NCBI RefSeq assembly: GCF_963924245.1
Contig: NC_086285.1
Span: 86,534,889-86,598,888 of the forward strand
DNA: 64,000 nt
Source: Chroicocephalus ridibundus
Lineage: Eukaryota; Chordata; Aves; Charadriiformes; Laridae
Direction of reading: 5' to 3'
In this document: positions 1 to 13,954 of the stretch, in pieces
Layout of the letters: every line of letters begins with the position of its first letter
How positions within the stretch are numbered: position 1 is the stretch's first letter
Notes under the pieces: generated by a model
The model's database searches: none
What the model saw: only the letters and a program-made list of their open reading frames with translations
Told to the model about the DNA's origin: nothing
Made by a program: the position numbers and the translations under genes

Positions 1-282
1 AATCCTCAGTCCCAGCTGTCATATGCAGCCGGTCTTCTCAGCTACAGCATAACTGTATCAAAGCACAGGGGTTGCATCTTTATCATGTGAAGGGGATAAA
101 TTTTTTCTCAACATTTTACATCACTGAGTTGCACAGATCAGCAAGTATCAATGTTCCATGTACTGAATGTGCATATAGCAACTTCGATAGGCATCCTTGT
201 GTTTGTATTCAATAAATTCACAAGGATTAAAAGACACTTCCTAATTTAGTGCCATTAAATAACCTGCATGGCTATCAATCGA

Positions 283-346
283 GTTTTGTTTGATTTTGAG
301 TTTGGTTCTTTTTTGTTTGGTGTTTTTTTGGGTGGTTTTTTTTTTT
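283..346. repeat. T/G-rich low-complexity tract
   Basis: About 60 bases made almost only of T and G on the plus strand, with TTTGGTT and GGTGTTT blocks and ending in a run of 12 T. It is the first of about ten tracts of this kind in the window (A/C-rich when they lie the other way round). Confidence 0.7.
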
Positions 347-2618
347 ACTCAGCTAAAAATCAAAAGTTATCAGTCAGAGAAAGCAAGAGAAGCTTAAGGT
401 TAAATTGATTCTGGATAGTACCCGAGGAACACTAAAGCCCAGCTTTCCTCCAGGAGGGGAAAAAACATTCGCCTGCAGAATTCTGTTTTTAGCAAGAGCC
501 TGGCACTGTTGAAACACAGAGGACATTTACCCAAAATAAAAGAAAGTTAGTACTTGGGGATGGTTATACTTTAAAGAAAACTTTAAAGTCTAAACCAACC
601 TTTCTGCAGCCGTCTGTCTTGGGTGGTTCTGAGCAGCCTCTGCTAAAAACCAGACAGCTGGCAGCTAGTGAGCTAGCCAGGGGACTGATAGAACAGGCTT
701 TCCTTAGGTTGTCTTTATGACCTTTGGGTAATTTCTTCACCTTCCTGTGCTCCTCTGTCTTCTTGTTCCTTATGTACCAAATAGAACAGGCTTCTAGGCT
801 TTCGTAGGCTGGAGGGGTCTTGTTCAAATGCAGGTACATAGAGGACTATAGAGATGGTAACTCGTGGAACTAGGGATCATGTACGTATCAATACAGATAT
901 GTTCAATGTCAGTGGGTATTTGGCACCTCTGCAAATTGAGATATTTGTCTAAATATCTAATTGTAGTTAATCAGTTTTGGCCATGATAGCCAGGAATGGA
1001 ATATCAATGCCACTTGAGTTTGTTTCAGAAATAATATCTACTTAAATATCACTACAATTTTGGTTGTAATTCCTTGGCATCCTTTTGCTTTCCTAAACTC
1101 TCATTTGCTGACATCTTCAAATTCCTAATCTTCAGCATGTTAAGAAACTGTAGGAAGCAGATCTGTTCGTCATGGCTTAGTCCAGAGTCCAGAACATGAG
1201 ACTGGACTAGTCAGACATAAGCATAAAGAAGTTTATGTGCTCAAGTCATTACGTCTGAATCTGATCCTCCTTTCAAGGCATGCACTCTGGAGCCAAATGC
1301 AACTCCTTTCACTGAGCCTTGGCAACCTAGCAGAAGGAGAGGCCGTTAGCAAGTGTGAACTCCGTGTTTGGGATCAGGGGACTTAAAGACCTGCCAGCTG
1401 GCTTCTCTAATTATCTGAAGTTTTCTTATGTTCTTCTAGACCTCTGGATAATTGGGTTTATATGCTATATTGTTTTCTTTGATTTTGAAATAGTGCTGTT
1501 TAGGTGAACTTCAGAGCTTTGATAGTCTTTGGTCTTTTGTACTTATTTTTTGGTGTCTCCACCAGTGCAATATTTATCCATAATTTAGGCAGATTTTACA
1601 GTTTTTGTGCCTCTGAGTAATATGAGCATTAGATAATGCGTTGCTTTTTGATGAAACAAATGCATAAAAGATGATCATTATTCTGTTTGGATTTATTTCT
1701 AAAATCATGTTTACTTTGGCTGCACTTTACTTTTAATTGTTTCCAAGGGAGTATCTGCTGAGCTGTTACAAATTAGAAAAATCTTGGCTTCATAAGAGGA
1801 AAGTGGCAATAGCAATTGTAACGTGCTATCAAAATCCTTTTCAAACAAACCCCTTCCTTTGTCATGTTACTAACTAACTGATCAAAACCAAAGATCCTGT
1901 GCTCCATTGTTTAGCAATTTTTTTGACATAGAACACAATCCAAATCAATCCAGAGTAGTATAATTAAAAACAGCACGCTCAAGTCTTTTTCCAAAGTACC
2001 GTGTGTTTACTGCTGTTATATTAGGAGCAGGTTTTTCTTTGAGATGGCGTACTATATTTTTTCCTCGCTACTTCCTACATTACCAAGACAGCAGAAGGGA
2101 GAGCATAAAGAAATTTGGGAGAGGAAGAGAAGGAATAAACTAATATTAGGAATGTTAGGAAGCAAACGGGGCTTGTAGAGTACAGATTCACATCTGAGAT
2201 ACGACGGAGGCCCATTGGTTTATAACACCTCAGCAATGTGTGCAACATTATGATATTTGGACCTTCATCCTTTTATAGTGCATTTCTCTTTGGCACTTTT
2301 CAGACAAATAAGAACGTGGTAGCAGCCATATTTTTTAAATGGGGAAGGGCAACATTGGAAAGTCTGTGCTACTTTGGTAAGAACTTTTCTCTTTTCCACC
2401 TGTATGGGAAGGTTTGAATCGTAATGTCATTGCTTGTATGAAGCTAGACACTGCAGTGATAGACGGCCCTTGTGCTGTCTAGCGAACCAGGGCTGCTAAT
2501 AACTTCTCACTTGTCTACAAACATAAAAGCCAGCTACCATCTGGTACTTAGCAATACATAACAAACACCTTTACCTGTGCTGAGAGGTAATTACCCTGCC
2601 CTCTATTGCTTTTTCACA

Positions 2619-2634
2619 TTAATAATAATAATAA
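2619..2634. repeat. AAT microsatellite, short
   Basis: Five or so AAT units in a row. It is a simple repeat of no evident function. Confidence 0.7.
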
Positions 2635-5506
2635 ACATTCAGTCACTAGATTGGTCCAATGAAAAACTACAGCATTTACAAGGCCCTAAAAACTCATCTA
2701 GTATAGCTGTTTTCTCTTCTAAAAAAAAATAAAAATCTGTCACAGAAGAGTTATGACAGGTAAAGACATTTCAGATCATAAAAATCAAAGTTGAGTCTAC
2801 CAAAAGGAAATCTCACAAGCCACTGAACAGTTAGTATTAGAAATCCACACCATTCTCCCAAATGATGGTGTAAATCTCACCATACGGAATAAATGAAATA
2901 CAACCAAATGGGCTTGAAAGTATTTATTCCTGCAAGACACAGAAAATCAAGAAGTTAGAAATCTGAAGCTCAAATTTGAGAGAGTATCAACAAAAAAACC
3001 TACAGGAAAGGACTAATGTGTCTTAAGTGTGCTGGACTAAAATAGAACTGTAGCTAAAATCCAAGTACATGCGTACCTGTTTTTAAAGTTTGAATTTCTC
3101 TAACAACTGATCCTGTACCTAGGAATATGTAAGTCAGCACTCTTCTTGAGATGTCCACCATGTATCACCATTTGGATTTGGCTGATTTATATTTTGCAAG
3201 CAGAAACAGGCCTATAGGACTTGCATAGAGAGAAGAGAAACCCTGATAGTTCAGTCAGATACATCCACTTTTTGTAGTGTTTTTGTAGCTATAGTACATA
3301 TTTTCATACTTCATTTCTTTCAAAATTGGTACATACAAACTTTATTATGTGGAACTTAATTTCAATTTTAAAATTACTGCGTATCCTACCTTTAAACATT
3401 GTTTAATTGACTAGGGACTTAATTGAATTCTACTGAAAAAAATGACATATTAATATTAAAATATTTTGCTTTCTGTTACTAGCATGGGGGACAGTCTTTT
3501 CAGTAAATTTCATTTCATATTCTTACATCTTTTCTTACACCTTTTGCGTTAACTTCAGGAGAAAGACTCTGAAAAGTGAATTCTGGATCAAAATATGTTT
3601 TACCTAAATGTAGTGTTTATACATAGGGAGATTTCAGTTTTGTCATTTCTACATTTAAAGTGCCAACGTATTTTGAAAACAAATGTGCCATTCATAAAAT
3701 TTATCCTAATTGTATATGCTAATTGCATTGTTTGCTTGCCTACTTAAATTTGTATAAAACTGTGTTCTCAACTTCATACGATGACTTTTTTTAAAAATTA
3801 TGTCGTGTATTCTTTGAACAGAAATATAACGGGCTAGGATATTTTTTATAGCAGTCATCTTCAAACAAGAGAAGAGGAACTTACTTCCACTTAGAAATGC
3901 TTATTTCACCTCTGTATTGGCAGCTGGTCTTGTTCCCTGCCTTAAGGCCAGGGTTAAATTTTGCGTTAGTAGACTGACACTGGACAAACCAAGGGAAACC
4001 CAGAGTCTGCGCTGATTCCGTAAGTGTTATGGAGTCTGAGTAGCCAGATGTAGACTATTCCCCTTGCCCATTCTTTTAGGCAGAAACATATGTGAAAAGA
4101 AGCACAGGCTTCCTCTTTCTCATATGACTGAATAGTTTCATCTGTAATGAAGGAGGACATGAAATAACAGCAGATAAAATTAAAGGTTTTCAGAACAGGA
4201 GCCTATGAGAAACTTGAGATGACATGTCTTTCAAGAGTGTTTTGGATGTTTTTAGAACAAAGCTGAATGCTTAAAAAATGGGAGAGTATAAAAAGGGATA
4301 ATGCTTTAGGAACTGTATGGACTAGCCTGATGCAAATCCCAGGAAATCATTTATGTGTCATAATACAGTTTAGAAAATGCTGTATGTCATTGGTGTGAAC
4401 CCACCATAGTTGCATAGAATTAAACCTTCATAAACAACTTTCTGCAAACCATGTCAAACATCTGATTAATACATGTGTGTGACTTGATACAGCATATTCA
4501 AATTCTTTAAATTATTTGCTTTACCAGCAGTATTGTGGTTCAAGCAACCTTGTTTTATATAGTGTTATTGTCTTATATTAGCCAGGTTGAAAAATGAAAT
4601 AGTATAAGCTTTTAATTAAAGGGGTTACTTCATGACTACTTGAGGGGAAAGAAAAAAAATCCACCGAAGAATCAAGGAAACTTTATGACTCTTTTTAGAA
4701 GTAGAAATAATTAAGTTTTATCCATAATGTTGTATTGGTAGTTTGCAGGTCAAACAAATACTGGGACAGTATGCAGGTGAAGTATATATTGGTTATATAG
4801 TAAATTATGAGGAAGGCAAGACCAGCTTGTAGAGTGATCCTCTAATCTGTCTTCTAATTAAAGTAGAGCAATTCAACAGAAGGAAATCTAATACGGCAAA
4901 ATTAAGTTCTTTTATGATCCGTTTTTCCCTTATGATGGCACAGCTTTTTCTGAAAAGACTCTGTCAGGGAACTGCTAATGAATCATCAGAGAAAATTGCC
5001 TCAAAAAGAATTTTCAGTACCCTGCTAGGGCAAAAAAGACCGAATTGGCCTTTGTATGTGTAGGAATGGGACCAATGAAAAGAAAAGAGAAAGTGATCTT
5101 ATGTCTCTGCATGCACAGAAAGGCCACTATTAAAATACTGTGTATAGCTCAAATATGTTTATTACCAAAAAGACGTGAAGAGAGCTATGCAGCACTTCTA
5201 AAAAGAAGGCAAAAGAATTATCCAAGATGAGAAAAGTAAGTCTTTTCAGGTGAAAAGGTCAATTTATTATGGCATGATCTTTAGATACAGGCACAGTATC
5301 GATAGACAAGACTGCTGAAAATTACATGATTTTTCAGCCTTGGTGACAAAAGTGGAACAATACGCTTGATTGAAAGTTATCAAAAATTACTATTTTACTA
5401 ACATGCATTCTAACTGTTGGGACAATTAAAGAAGCTCAATTAATAAAGGTAGGAAAATAGAAAGCATATTGCTACTGTAAAGTTTCAAAAAGAAGTTTTA
5501 ATCCAG

Positions 5507-5609
5507 TTGGGTTTTTTTATGTTTTATTGGTTTGGGGCAGGGGTTGTCTGGGTTTTGCTGGTTTCTTCTGGATTTTTCTTTCTTTTCTCCTTTTATTTTT
5601 TTTTTTTTA
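5507..5609. repeat. T/G-rich low-complexity tract
   Basis: A stretch of about 100 bases dominated by T and G, with TTTGGGG and GGGTTTTG blocks, passing into a T/C-rich part and a 14-base T run. Composition is like the tracts at 283, 27005, 30661, 34061 and 59229. Confidence 0.6.
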
Positions 5610-6607
5610 TGAAAAGGCTTGTCAGATTTAATGGTGCAGATGGTTGGGTTGGGTAGTGTTGTTTATCCTTCTAGCCTTAGAACTTCTCAATATGTCAGTA
5701 ACTCTAGTCATTCTTCAAAAGCCCATGCAAAAACAGGATCACTCCATTCTGCCTCCACATGCTCATCAAAACACTTCCAACTCTCATTAGATAAGAACAC
5801 CATAATCACATGTTCAGGCTCCAGAGCCTTTAGCCAATTACTTGCTCAGTTTGGGGAGGATTAGTTTCCAAAGCGCAAACATTTTTCTTAAGGGGATACA
5901 TGTTTTCCCCAAGACTTTCTCTGGTTTGTCTTGGACTGAATATGGGATATAGAATAGGGTTGATCCATTACTCTGAAGTGAAAATCCTCTGTCTATGTAT
6001 CTGACTTTCTTACACAGCCAGGATGATGTTAATAAGCAGATTTACAGCTAGAAAGCGAAGATAATTTTATTTCATCTCATCTTGTGTAAGGAAGCCTTGA
6101 GGGAGTAATAAATAGTTGTGTTCTTCAGCCCAGGATATGGATTGTCCTCATGGGTCGCACAAGCATATCTAATCAATTGCCTCTGCCATAAACTTCTCAA
6201 GCCCAGGGCTCTCCCCTTTTCTGCTGTGTTTTACAGGAGTTCAGTCTCATGTGCTTCATCCTACACTAACTGGCCTGCAGTTTACAGCATGTCAGATTCG
6301 GAGATCTAATGGTTCCTATTTGATTTTGACAATGTAGATCTACAAAGCAGCCATAGTGTGGTCCGAGTATGTAATCCAATGTGCATTTAATTGTCTGTTT
6401 GCATTAATTATAATTTGTTTATTTTTCCTATTGTGCTTTTTTTTTTACTAGTTTCAGCTCATGGGTTTCAGCTTTTCCAGCTGTAGTCATTACAGTAGCA
6501 TCACTAAAACATGGAATATCGTTGACTTCTCTAGTGCCCAAAATCTTGTGTTCTTTTTGTTTTTCTGCACTTTCTCCACACTAAGGGCTTTTTGCTTATT
6601 AAAGTAT

Positions 6608-6632
6608 TTTAACCATCTGTTAGATGGTTAAA
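6608..6632. repeat. Perfect inverted repeat, 11-bp arms
   Basis: Arms 6608-6618 and 6622-6632 (core AACCATCT/AGATGGTT) are exact reverse complements around a 3-base loop. It is too short for a precursor microRNA. Chance is a fair explanation in AT-rich DNA. Confidence 0.6.
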
Positions 6633-7771
6633 CCAGTGCTGTAGTTAAGGTTTCCTTTCAGGTCATGTGAAATTCACAGCCTGTGATTTGTTCAAGAGAT
6701 GGATGAGAAGGAATGTTTGCAATTAGAGATTTTGTGAATAAGTAATCCCTTTTTAACCTTCCGTCCTACTTCTTGTTTAATTTTATTGTTTGTATACTCT
6801 CCTTGTTTTGTCATAGTGTAGTAGCCATAGAACTATAGTTGAAATATTTAAAATTAATGAAATTGGATACATAAAGTATGAAAAAGATAGTAGATTATAT
6901 TTGAAGATTAAAAGGTAATTGACAACTTCACTGTCAGTTCAGTCAAGGGCGTCAGTGACAGTACTGAGAAGAGAGACTGGGAAGTACCTGCAGCTTGAAA
7001 CAAAACTGAAAGTTTAAGAACCTATCTCTTTCTCAGAACATTTTGCTGGAGTTTCTTAATATCAGGTCAGCGAGGCAGAGGGGAGAATAGGTAAAATAAG
7101 CTCACAATTTTGGTTTCACCTGTAATATTCAGGTTCAAGCTTATGCTTCGCTTACCCAGGCTTTAAGGACGTGTCTTGTTTGTCTGTCCCTCCTTGTTCT
7201 GGTGCAGTAAATAGTGCATTACTTAACAGCACATGCAAGAAATGTTGACAGATACCCACTGTAAAATAACTTCTGTATTGGCATTCACCCTGAGTATGGG
7301 AACTGGTACACTACTGTGATTAAATTTCAGGTTTTCCTGTTATGTGCAAGTGACCTAAGAAGAATGAGAGAAGGGAGTGACATTTTACAGGGACAGTGAG
7401 GGGTAAGCACTGCTGGAAATGGAGGAAGAAAAAAAATAACAAACATTGGATAGAAGCGGTGATGTGCAAATGTGGTGAAAAACATAAGAGTTGAAGAGTG
7501 TTAGGAAGTGGTAGCGATTACCAGTACCTGGTGGAATACTTCCTGAAGTTTTTGCCACATATCTGGGGAACAGGGAAGGTAGTATCAGAACAAGGAGGGG
7601 AAACAAACTCAGACCACACCACAGCTCCTGGGACTGTCCCAGAAGAGAATAGTCTTTACTGTACTAATGACCAAAATTCATTAAATGAATAGAACATTAA
7701 GACTGATTAAAGTGGATCGTTTTTGTGACAAACAGAAATAACATGTTGTAGATCAAAGGAACAGAATGTCA

Positions 7772-8130
7772 GACTCACAGAAGGGTTGAGGTTGGCAGGG
7801 ATATCTGGAGGTCATCTGGTCCAACCCCACTGATTAGGCAGGACCACCTAGAGCTGGTTCCCCAAGACCGTGTCCAGATAGCTTTTGAATACCTTCAAAG
7901 ATGGAGACTCCACCACTTTTCCGGGCAACCTGTGCCAGTGCTTTGTTACCCTCACAGTAACAAAGTGTTTCCTGATGTTTAGAGTGAGCCTCCCGTGTTT
8001 CAGTTTGTGCCCATTGCCTCTGGTCCTGTCACTGGACAACACTGAAAAGAACCTGGCTCGGTCCTCTTTGCACCCTCCCTTCAGGTATTTCTATACATTG
8101 ATAAGACAGCCTTGGGCTCCAGTGCTTTGA
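7772..8130 (-). mobile_element. CR1 LINE fragment, 3' end, minus strand
   Basis: Read on the plus strand it starts with the reverse of a CR1 3' end (ACTCACAGAAGGGTTGAGGTTGG, then AGGTCATCTGGTCCAACCCC) and continues into the reverse of the ORF2 C-terminus. On the minus strand 8042-7848 encodes a CR1 ORF2 tail with the typical SDRTRGNGHKLKHGR and HWHRLPGKVVESPSLKVFK words. CR1 is a non-LTR retrotransposon that usually inserts as 5'-truncated copies, and this one keeps only the last 360 bases or so. Upstream coding and the endonuclease are absent, so it is dead. No clear target-site duplication is seen. Identification is by family word pattern, not by alignment. Confidence 0.93.
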
Positions 8131-10661
8131 AAGCATGGAAAAAAGGATCTATTTATAAAAATACAACTGTATTCATCTTATCGATCCCTGTATCATTTAT
8201 CTGTTTCATCTAGCCCCTATTGTGTATAACTAGTTGTGAATTAACATTGATTTTGATACAGAAACTTCTTGTAGATGTCTTTTCCTTTTCTGCTTTTTTT
8301 CCCTTGTATGTTTAAAAATATATATCCTTGCATGTTCAGCAAAGCAATTAAAGAAATACTTAAATCCCATTTATTTCAAGCAACTTCTGTGTTATACTCC
8401 AGAGATAAGAGGTAACGAGTACCCCAAACCTTCCAATTTGCATGCTTTCATCTGAAGAACAGGGTAAGCCACAGTATGGAAGGTCACACTCCTCAGTTAT
8501 TCCATTTAAATTGGAATGGTTTGTTATATTGTAAACTTTGTATGTTTTATCTGTGCAAAGTGGGCAACAGATACTCAAGCCTGAGTGGTCAGTCATGCTT
8601 AGTTGCAATGGAAACAGTAAAACAGTATTTGAGGGGGCTGGGATCTTTGTTTTCCTGTTTTTTTTAGCGAAAGTTTCATATGGGATGACTTTATCTCCTT
8701 AGATCATCCTAAACAATTTTTCTTCTCCTCCTATAAAACACATACGTATCATTCCTGCCTCATCAGTCAATTATTTCCCTTGAAAAATATTATTCAGTAT
8801 TTTTTGAATTCATGGAAATTTTTCTGTGCCTTTATGATAGGAAAACAGTCAGAACATTTTCCAAAGAACAGTAGCCCTAAACCAATTTCACAAGTGTTTA
8901 TGTTTTTATTAGCCTGCACTTATGCCAAAAAGAGCAGTCTTTCTTGCTGTTTTGTTACTCATTATCTTGCAAGGGTGCGTGATGTACTACTTTGTGTAGA
9001 AATGCAAAAGTAAATTTAGGTTTATGTTTATATTAGAGAAGATGCGGCTGAAGAAATACATCTTGCATTTGAAGTGCAATGTAATGAAAGTAGTAGTTCA
9101 CTTTATAGTCCCCATCAATTCTCAAGAAAGCTCTGCACAGACCACAGAGAATCTGCTCTACTGTGGCAGTAGAAAGGGCCATTGTGCTTGAGGAATAAAG
9201 TTGTCAATCACATTCTTTCCCTCTTCAGTTTAGGCAACTTTAAAAAATCTTGGTATTCATCAATAATTGTTTGAAGCCAAAATTACAAAGAGGGAAAAGG
9301 GACAGAACCCTTTTTTTAAAACTTTTTAATCTACCCATTCCTTTGAAAAGGAAAAGCGTATGTAAGAAGCTCAAAATATGAATTTTATTCTGAGACAGCT
9401 CTTATAGCAAAAAGAGGTCTTTTTGTGATCTCCAAGGAGTAAGATAATGTTGTAGTAGCCTTACTCAGGCAGGAAAAAAAATGGGTAAAAAATGTACCAG
9501 CAATGCAAATGCATTGCAAGAAATTATGTGAATTTAAAAACATGAGGGCAAACAAATAAATGGCCACAGCCAAACCCAGTAAATATTTTGAAATTTGCAT
9601 TTCCCGTACTGAGAACAAAGGAAAAAAATGCAAACAGGAAGGAATGAAAAATATATTAAAAATAAAAATCAAATCATTTTAAAGTGACACTGAAAATAGA
9701 CAAAGAAGGTATAGTATGATTAAAAATAATACCTGAAAATTCTGAACCTAACTTTATTTACTACATCTTAAAAGCATCAAAACTGAAAGATATCGATGAA
9801 ATGCTAATGGTAAGGGCATATGGGAGTACACTACTATTCTGCAAGAGCTAGTGGCAGACAAAAAGGCTTGAAAGTAAGGTTTTAGTATTTCTGTCAAAAA
9901 GAAGCCATTATAAGAAAGGCTAGGGAATTGAATGGGATAATTTTTCAAGGGAATAAAGTACAAATATATCACAGGATCTCTGTTTCAACCCTAGAAAGGA
10001 GACAGGAATGAAAAAAATAGTAAATCCTGAGAGATGGAGAGGTCTATTTCTCTGGTTTCCGCAACAGATACTTTTTTTGTTTATTATGGACAATCAGTTT
10101 GAGCTTAAATTTTAGGATGGAAAAAACCTAAATATTTTATATTGCCTAAGATCTTTTGACAGAGGTACAGAGAAGTTACCTTAAATTCTTTCAGTGAATC
10201 ACTTGTGTGAGTGTATCTAAATATCTTCTTTTTAGTGTGGTGTGGTCCCCAGGTGTCTTTTTCTTGATTCGGCAGTCAGATATATACATACATATCCTTG
10301 CAGAGCTACAGTGACTGATAGTTGTTTACTCCTAGAACATGCAGAACATTGTAATACTTTTCACACAGAAAATAAAGCTCCACAGTAGGAGTATTTTGCA
10401 TCCGAATTGTATGCTGAAGTCGTAAGTGTTGTTTTGTCCATCTTTAATCTGCTAGCAAATTGCCATCTTTATGTATGTAGCGATCCAACTGCTAGATGGC
10501 CATCAACTGTAATGTAAATTTGTAAATGGTATGTGGAAACTGTAATGAAATGTGTTAACAGTAGCAGAATTTAATTCCCAATCCTCATTTCATTTATCTC
10601 TGTATTTTTAAAAGGTCCCACTAATGAGTTCTTTATGTAATTAATCATGTTGACACAGTTC

Positions 10662-10725
10662 AAAGCAGATGACTTAAATCGTGGTTGTGAAGTAAAGCAG
10701 TTGACTTAAATCATGGTTGTGAAGT
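10662..10725. repeat. Tandem duplication, 32-bp unit, two copies
   Basis: Unit 1 (10662-10693) and unit 2 (10694-10725) both run from AAAGCAG to GTTGTGAAGT, separated by no spacer. They differ at only two positions (AGATGAC versus AGTTGAC, and ATCGTGG versus ATCATGG), the second being a CpG-to-CpA change. A third copy starts with AAAG and stops. This is a simple slippage or duplication product. Confidence 0.9.
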
Positions 10726-13445
10726 AAAGAGTTGGTGAACCCTTGCTTACCGTAGCTTCTGTGAAGTTAATGGAGAATTGAATGTGCTATGGGGCTCCTC
10801 AGTGTGATACCTACCTTACAGGCCTTGACCTTGAGTTTGTAAAACATTTAACAGAAATTATTTTAGTGTATCTTTAGTGATTACTGCTAAATGATCTCCA
10901 GATTGCTGCTGGAGAGTGTATTAATTATTCTCTTAAAATTGTAGGAAATACACATACTCCAACAAAATCTTTTGGTTTTGTCACAAGTAATTCCTACTAA
11001 ATATGAAACCAGTATTTTAATTAATTAAGAAATAGTGGTATGTTTCTGAAAGTTGAAGTACATAATAACATTTGTAAAATCTAACCTAAATAAATGTCAC
11101 AGAAGTTTACTCTTGCAAGCAAGTCACCAGTAACAAAAGGGTGTATGTTGACGTTCGTGCATCTTTCAGCTGACAGCTATGAAACATGGGGGAGGGTGTC
11201 TTAAATTTTCACAATGACGTTTTTGACACTAACTAAACTTTTTTATTTTTCAAATTCTATATTGTCAGTTATATCCAACATATCGGGCAAGCCAGGAGTG
11301 TAACCTCTGCAGTCATTCCAGTGTGTTTTTTTTTCTTTTAAACGTTGTCAATTAAGAGCATTTTGATTGTTCTGTCTCTAGAGCCTCTCACTCAAAACAT
11401 TAGTTCAACATGTTACTCTTCACAGAAAATGTGCTAGCTGAAAAGACAGACTAGTGTTTAAAATTTATTGAAACCTGCAGCATGTTATAAAGACATCTTC
11501 TCTATTTTAAGGTATGCCAGAAATTTCTTTGAAGAAATGGTTTTGGTTTAGCTAAGAGACACATGGGATGTCACTTCAATGTGCACAAAAAAATGGTGGC
11601 ATCTCTGAGGCATTAATGAGATTTTGGTCTCTAAAAATAATCAGTCATGACCACTGCTTTTTTATTGATATCTCCCTGGCATTATGAAATACTTCCATTT
11701 TACAAGTCCATCAACAATTTTTAATCACAGTAGACTGCCATGAGTCATCAATTTAATAGGCCTAAATTTTGGCATATTATGCATCAATAAATACCATTTC
11801 TCACCCATTTTTTTCATAGTTCAGTCTATTCTATGAAATTTTTAGATAACTTACAAGATAGTATCATACAAGACATTGCAACAATACAACACTGAAGATA
11901 GAAGATAGATAAGGAGATTGCAAATTCCAAACCAGAACCAGTTGCAGTATACAGATGATTGTCTTTCCATTAGAGAATGAAACTAACATTTGTCTTGAGT
12001 GTAACTAAGAAGGAAACATGTTTTTCAGAGGTTTTTTTTAGGAAAAACACATTCATTTTTTAAAACTATTCAGTGTTTTTTCCATTTGCAGATTTTTCTG
12101 TCTACGTGTGACTACTATGCAGTTACTGCTATGCTTTAGTTGCATTTAAGATGCTCTAGATGCTTAAATGATGGTAACTTTAATAAAAGAGTTCTCTTAT
12201 CTGTATCAAGCACTAGTGTTTGGTTTTATCTACCTTGTATTATATATTATGGGTTTTGTTGGAGGGAAGACTGTATTGGAAAAAAAATGAGACTTTTTTG
12301 CAAAAAATATTCAAATTCCCTCTCCTAACTCTTGCCAAAGTTCTACCAAGGCTTTTTAAATTGACTGTTGACTTTTGCAGTACTTTTAAATTCATCCATT
12401 TGTATCAACGCTTATCAATACTATCAGCAGTTTAAAGCCAAGGTATCTGTCAATTCTGAAGCTGGCCTTTCCTGGTCTGAAAGCCAGATGACTTTGCCTT
12501 CTGTTATGTTCACCCCCAGAGCTGTCTCCGTTGTGACTTCACCCTCTAGGCTTGGGAAAGAGTTTGACTAGCCTTGGAAAGCAGCTGCTCCCAAGTAGTG
12601 TTTCTACTTCTGGATCCTTTTTCCTTCTCCTTAGCGGTATGAGGATTTTAGAGAAATCTTTCTGCTGTTTCCAGACATAAAAGTCTGAGTTGTCCTCTAA
12701 TTATTTTTGAAAATGTATATTCTATAACAGGGTCTTTGGACTCTATATTTCCATAAAAGTAACAGAAGCATGTTAATAACCGTAACATTAGCTAAAGAGT
12801 GGTTTATTCTACAACTGTGGTGATACTTACGAACCTTTTACAATGGATAGGGTTAAAAAACATGCACTATAGTACAAGCAACAAAATTAGAAAATACATT
12901 ATTAATTAAAAGGCATATTAAAGGACTTAGGTCTTGACCATGGAAATAAACCCCCAAAATTTAATAATATCTGCGATGGAATTTAATAATGTCTGTTTAT
13001 TAACACTAATATTGCATTAGGACAGAATAGGACAATGCTGGAGATCAATTTTTGCCTATTCATTTAGGTTATGGTGATGTACTGATTCCATTAAATGCCA
13101 CTGATAAAATTATTTTTAGATGTGGTACAATGTAGCATGTAAGTAAGGTCAAAATCAAATTAATATTAAATGAAATTAATGTTAACTAGTATTAACTTGT
13201 ATCATCCGAACATAAAACATACTGCAAGTGTTGAAATACAAGCAGTGAAATGTTGGATGTGCAAATATATGCGTACTACACACTGAGTTTTCATTTACAG
13301 CAATGAACTTCCACTTTCATTGAAGCATTTAGAGAATGAGAAAGAATTATAAAAGACTGGAAGGAAATACGAAATAAACTTCTGGCTTTGAAAAACTTGC
13401 TGTTAAATATTTCTATTTTAAAAATTCTTTAAAGATCAGCTGGCT

Positions 13446-13485
13446 AATTCTTCCTTATCAATCATAATTCTTCCTTATCAATCAT
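13446..13485. repeat. Perfect tandem duplication, 20-bp unit, two copies
   Basis: A 20-base unit beginning AATTCTTCC and ending ATCAATCAT occurs twice head to tail without a mismatch. Identity between copies suggests a fairly recent duplication, possibly polymorphic. Confidence 0.9.
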
Positions 13486-13954
13486 AATTTTAAATATTGT
13501 TATGGGTTTAGATCATGCTTTTTTGCTACACCAAAAAAAAGAATATTGTAAAATCAGTACTTTTCTTATCACATAGATCTGTTCTCTGCATGCATATAGC
13601 TATGGCTATGTCTGGCCCTTTTAGTAATAAACGCAAGTTTCTGTTATTTTTTTCCTTTTTCTCATTGCTGATCCTATAGAGCCAAGAATTTGACTTAATG
13701 GTCTTCAGGACAGACAATCGACAACAGAATTTCTTGCCACGTGAGAAATAAGAGACTGAGTCATTCATTGTATGACTCTCTTCAATGCGGAGTTATTGCA
13801 TGTGCCTAATTAGAGAATATTTTTTTATTGTCAATATAGGAAAGGAAATAACTGGTCTTTTTTTTAAGATATCTAGCTTAGTTTTGCAATTTTAAATTAA
13901 AATTTAGATTGAGAGCCCTCTTCAAGGCATTTCTCACTTCAAAATTAAATTGGA

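Larger units (their letters stand above)
1..7771. other. AT-rich unique non-coding DNA
   Basis: No recognisable gene, CR1 or LTR is seen here. The open frames on both strands are short (under about 95 codons), lack recognisable motifs and are what stop-poor chance gives in AT-rich DNA. Small landmarks are a T/G-rich tract at 283-346, a short AAT microsatellite near 2619-2634, a second T/G-rich tract at 5507-5609 and an 11-bp perfect inverted repeat at 6608-6632. It could be intergenic or intronic; nothing visible decides between these. Confidence 0.6.
8131..13954. other. AT-rich unique non-coding DNA
   Basis: No gene or clear transposon is recognised. Open frames are short and featureless. 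Landmarks are the 32-bp tandem duplication at 10662-10725 and the 20-bp duplication at 13446-13485. The many ATTAAT and TTTAAA words reflect base composition. Confidence 0.55.
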
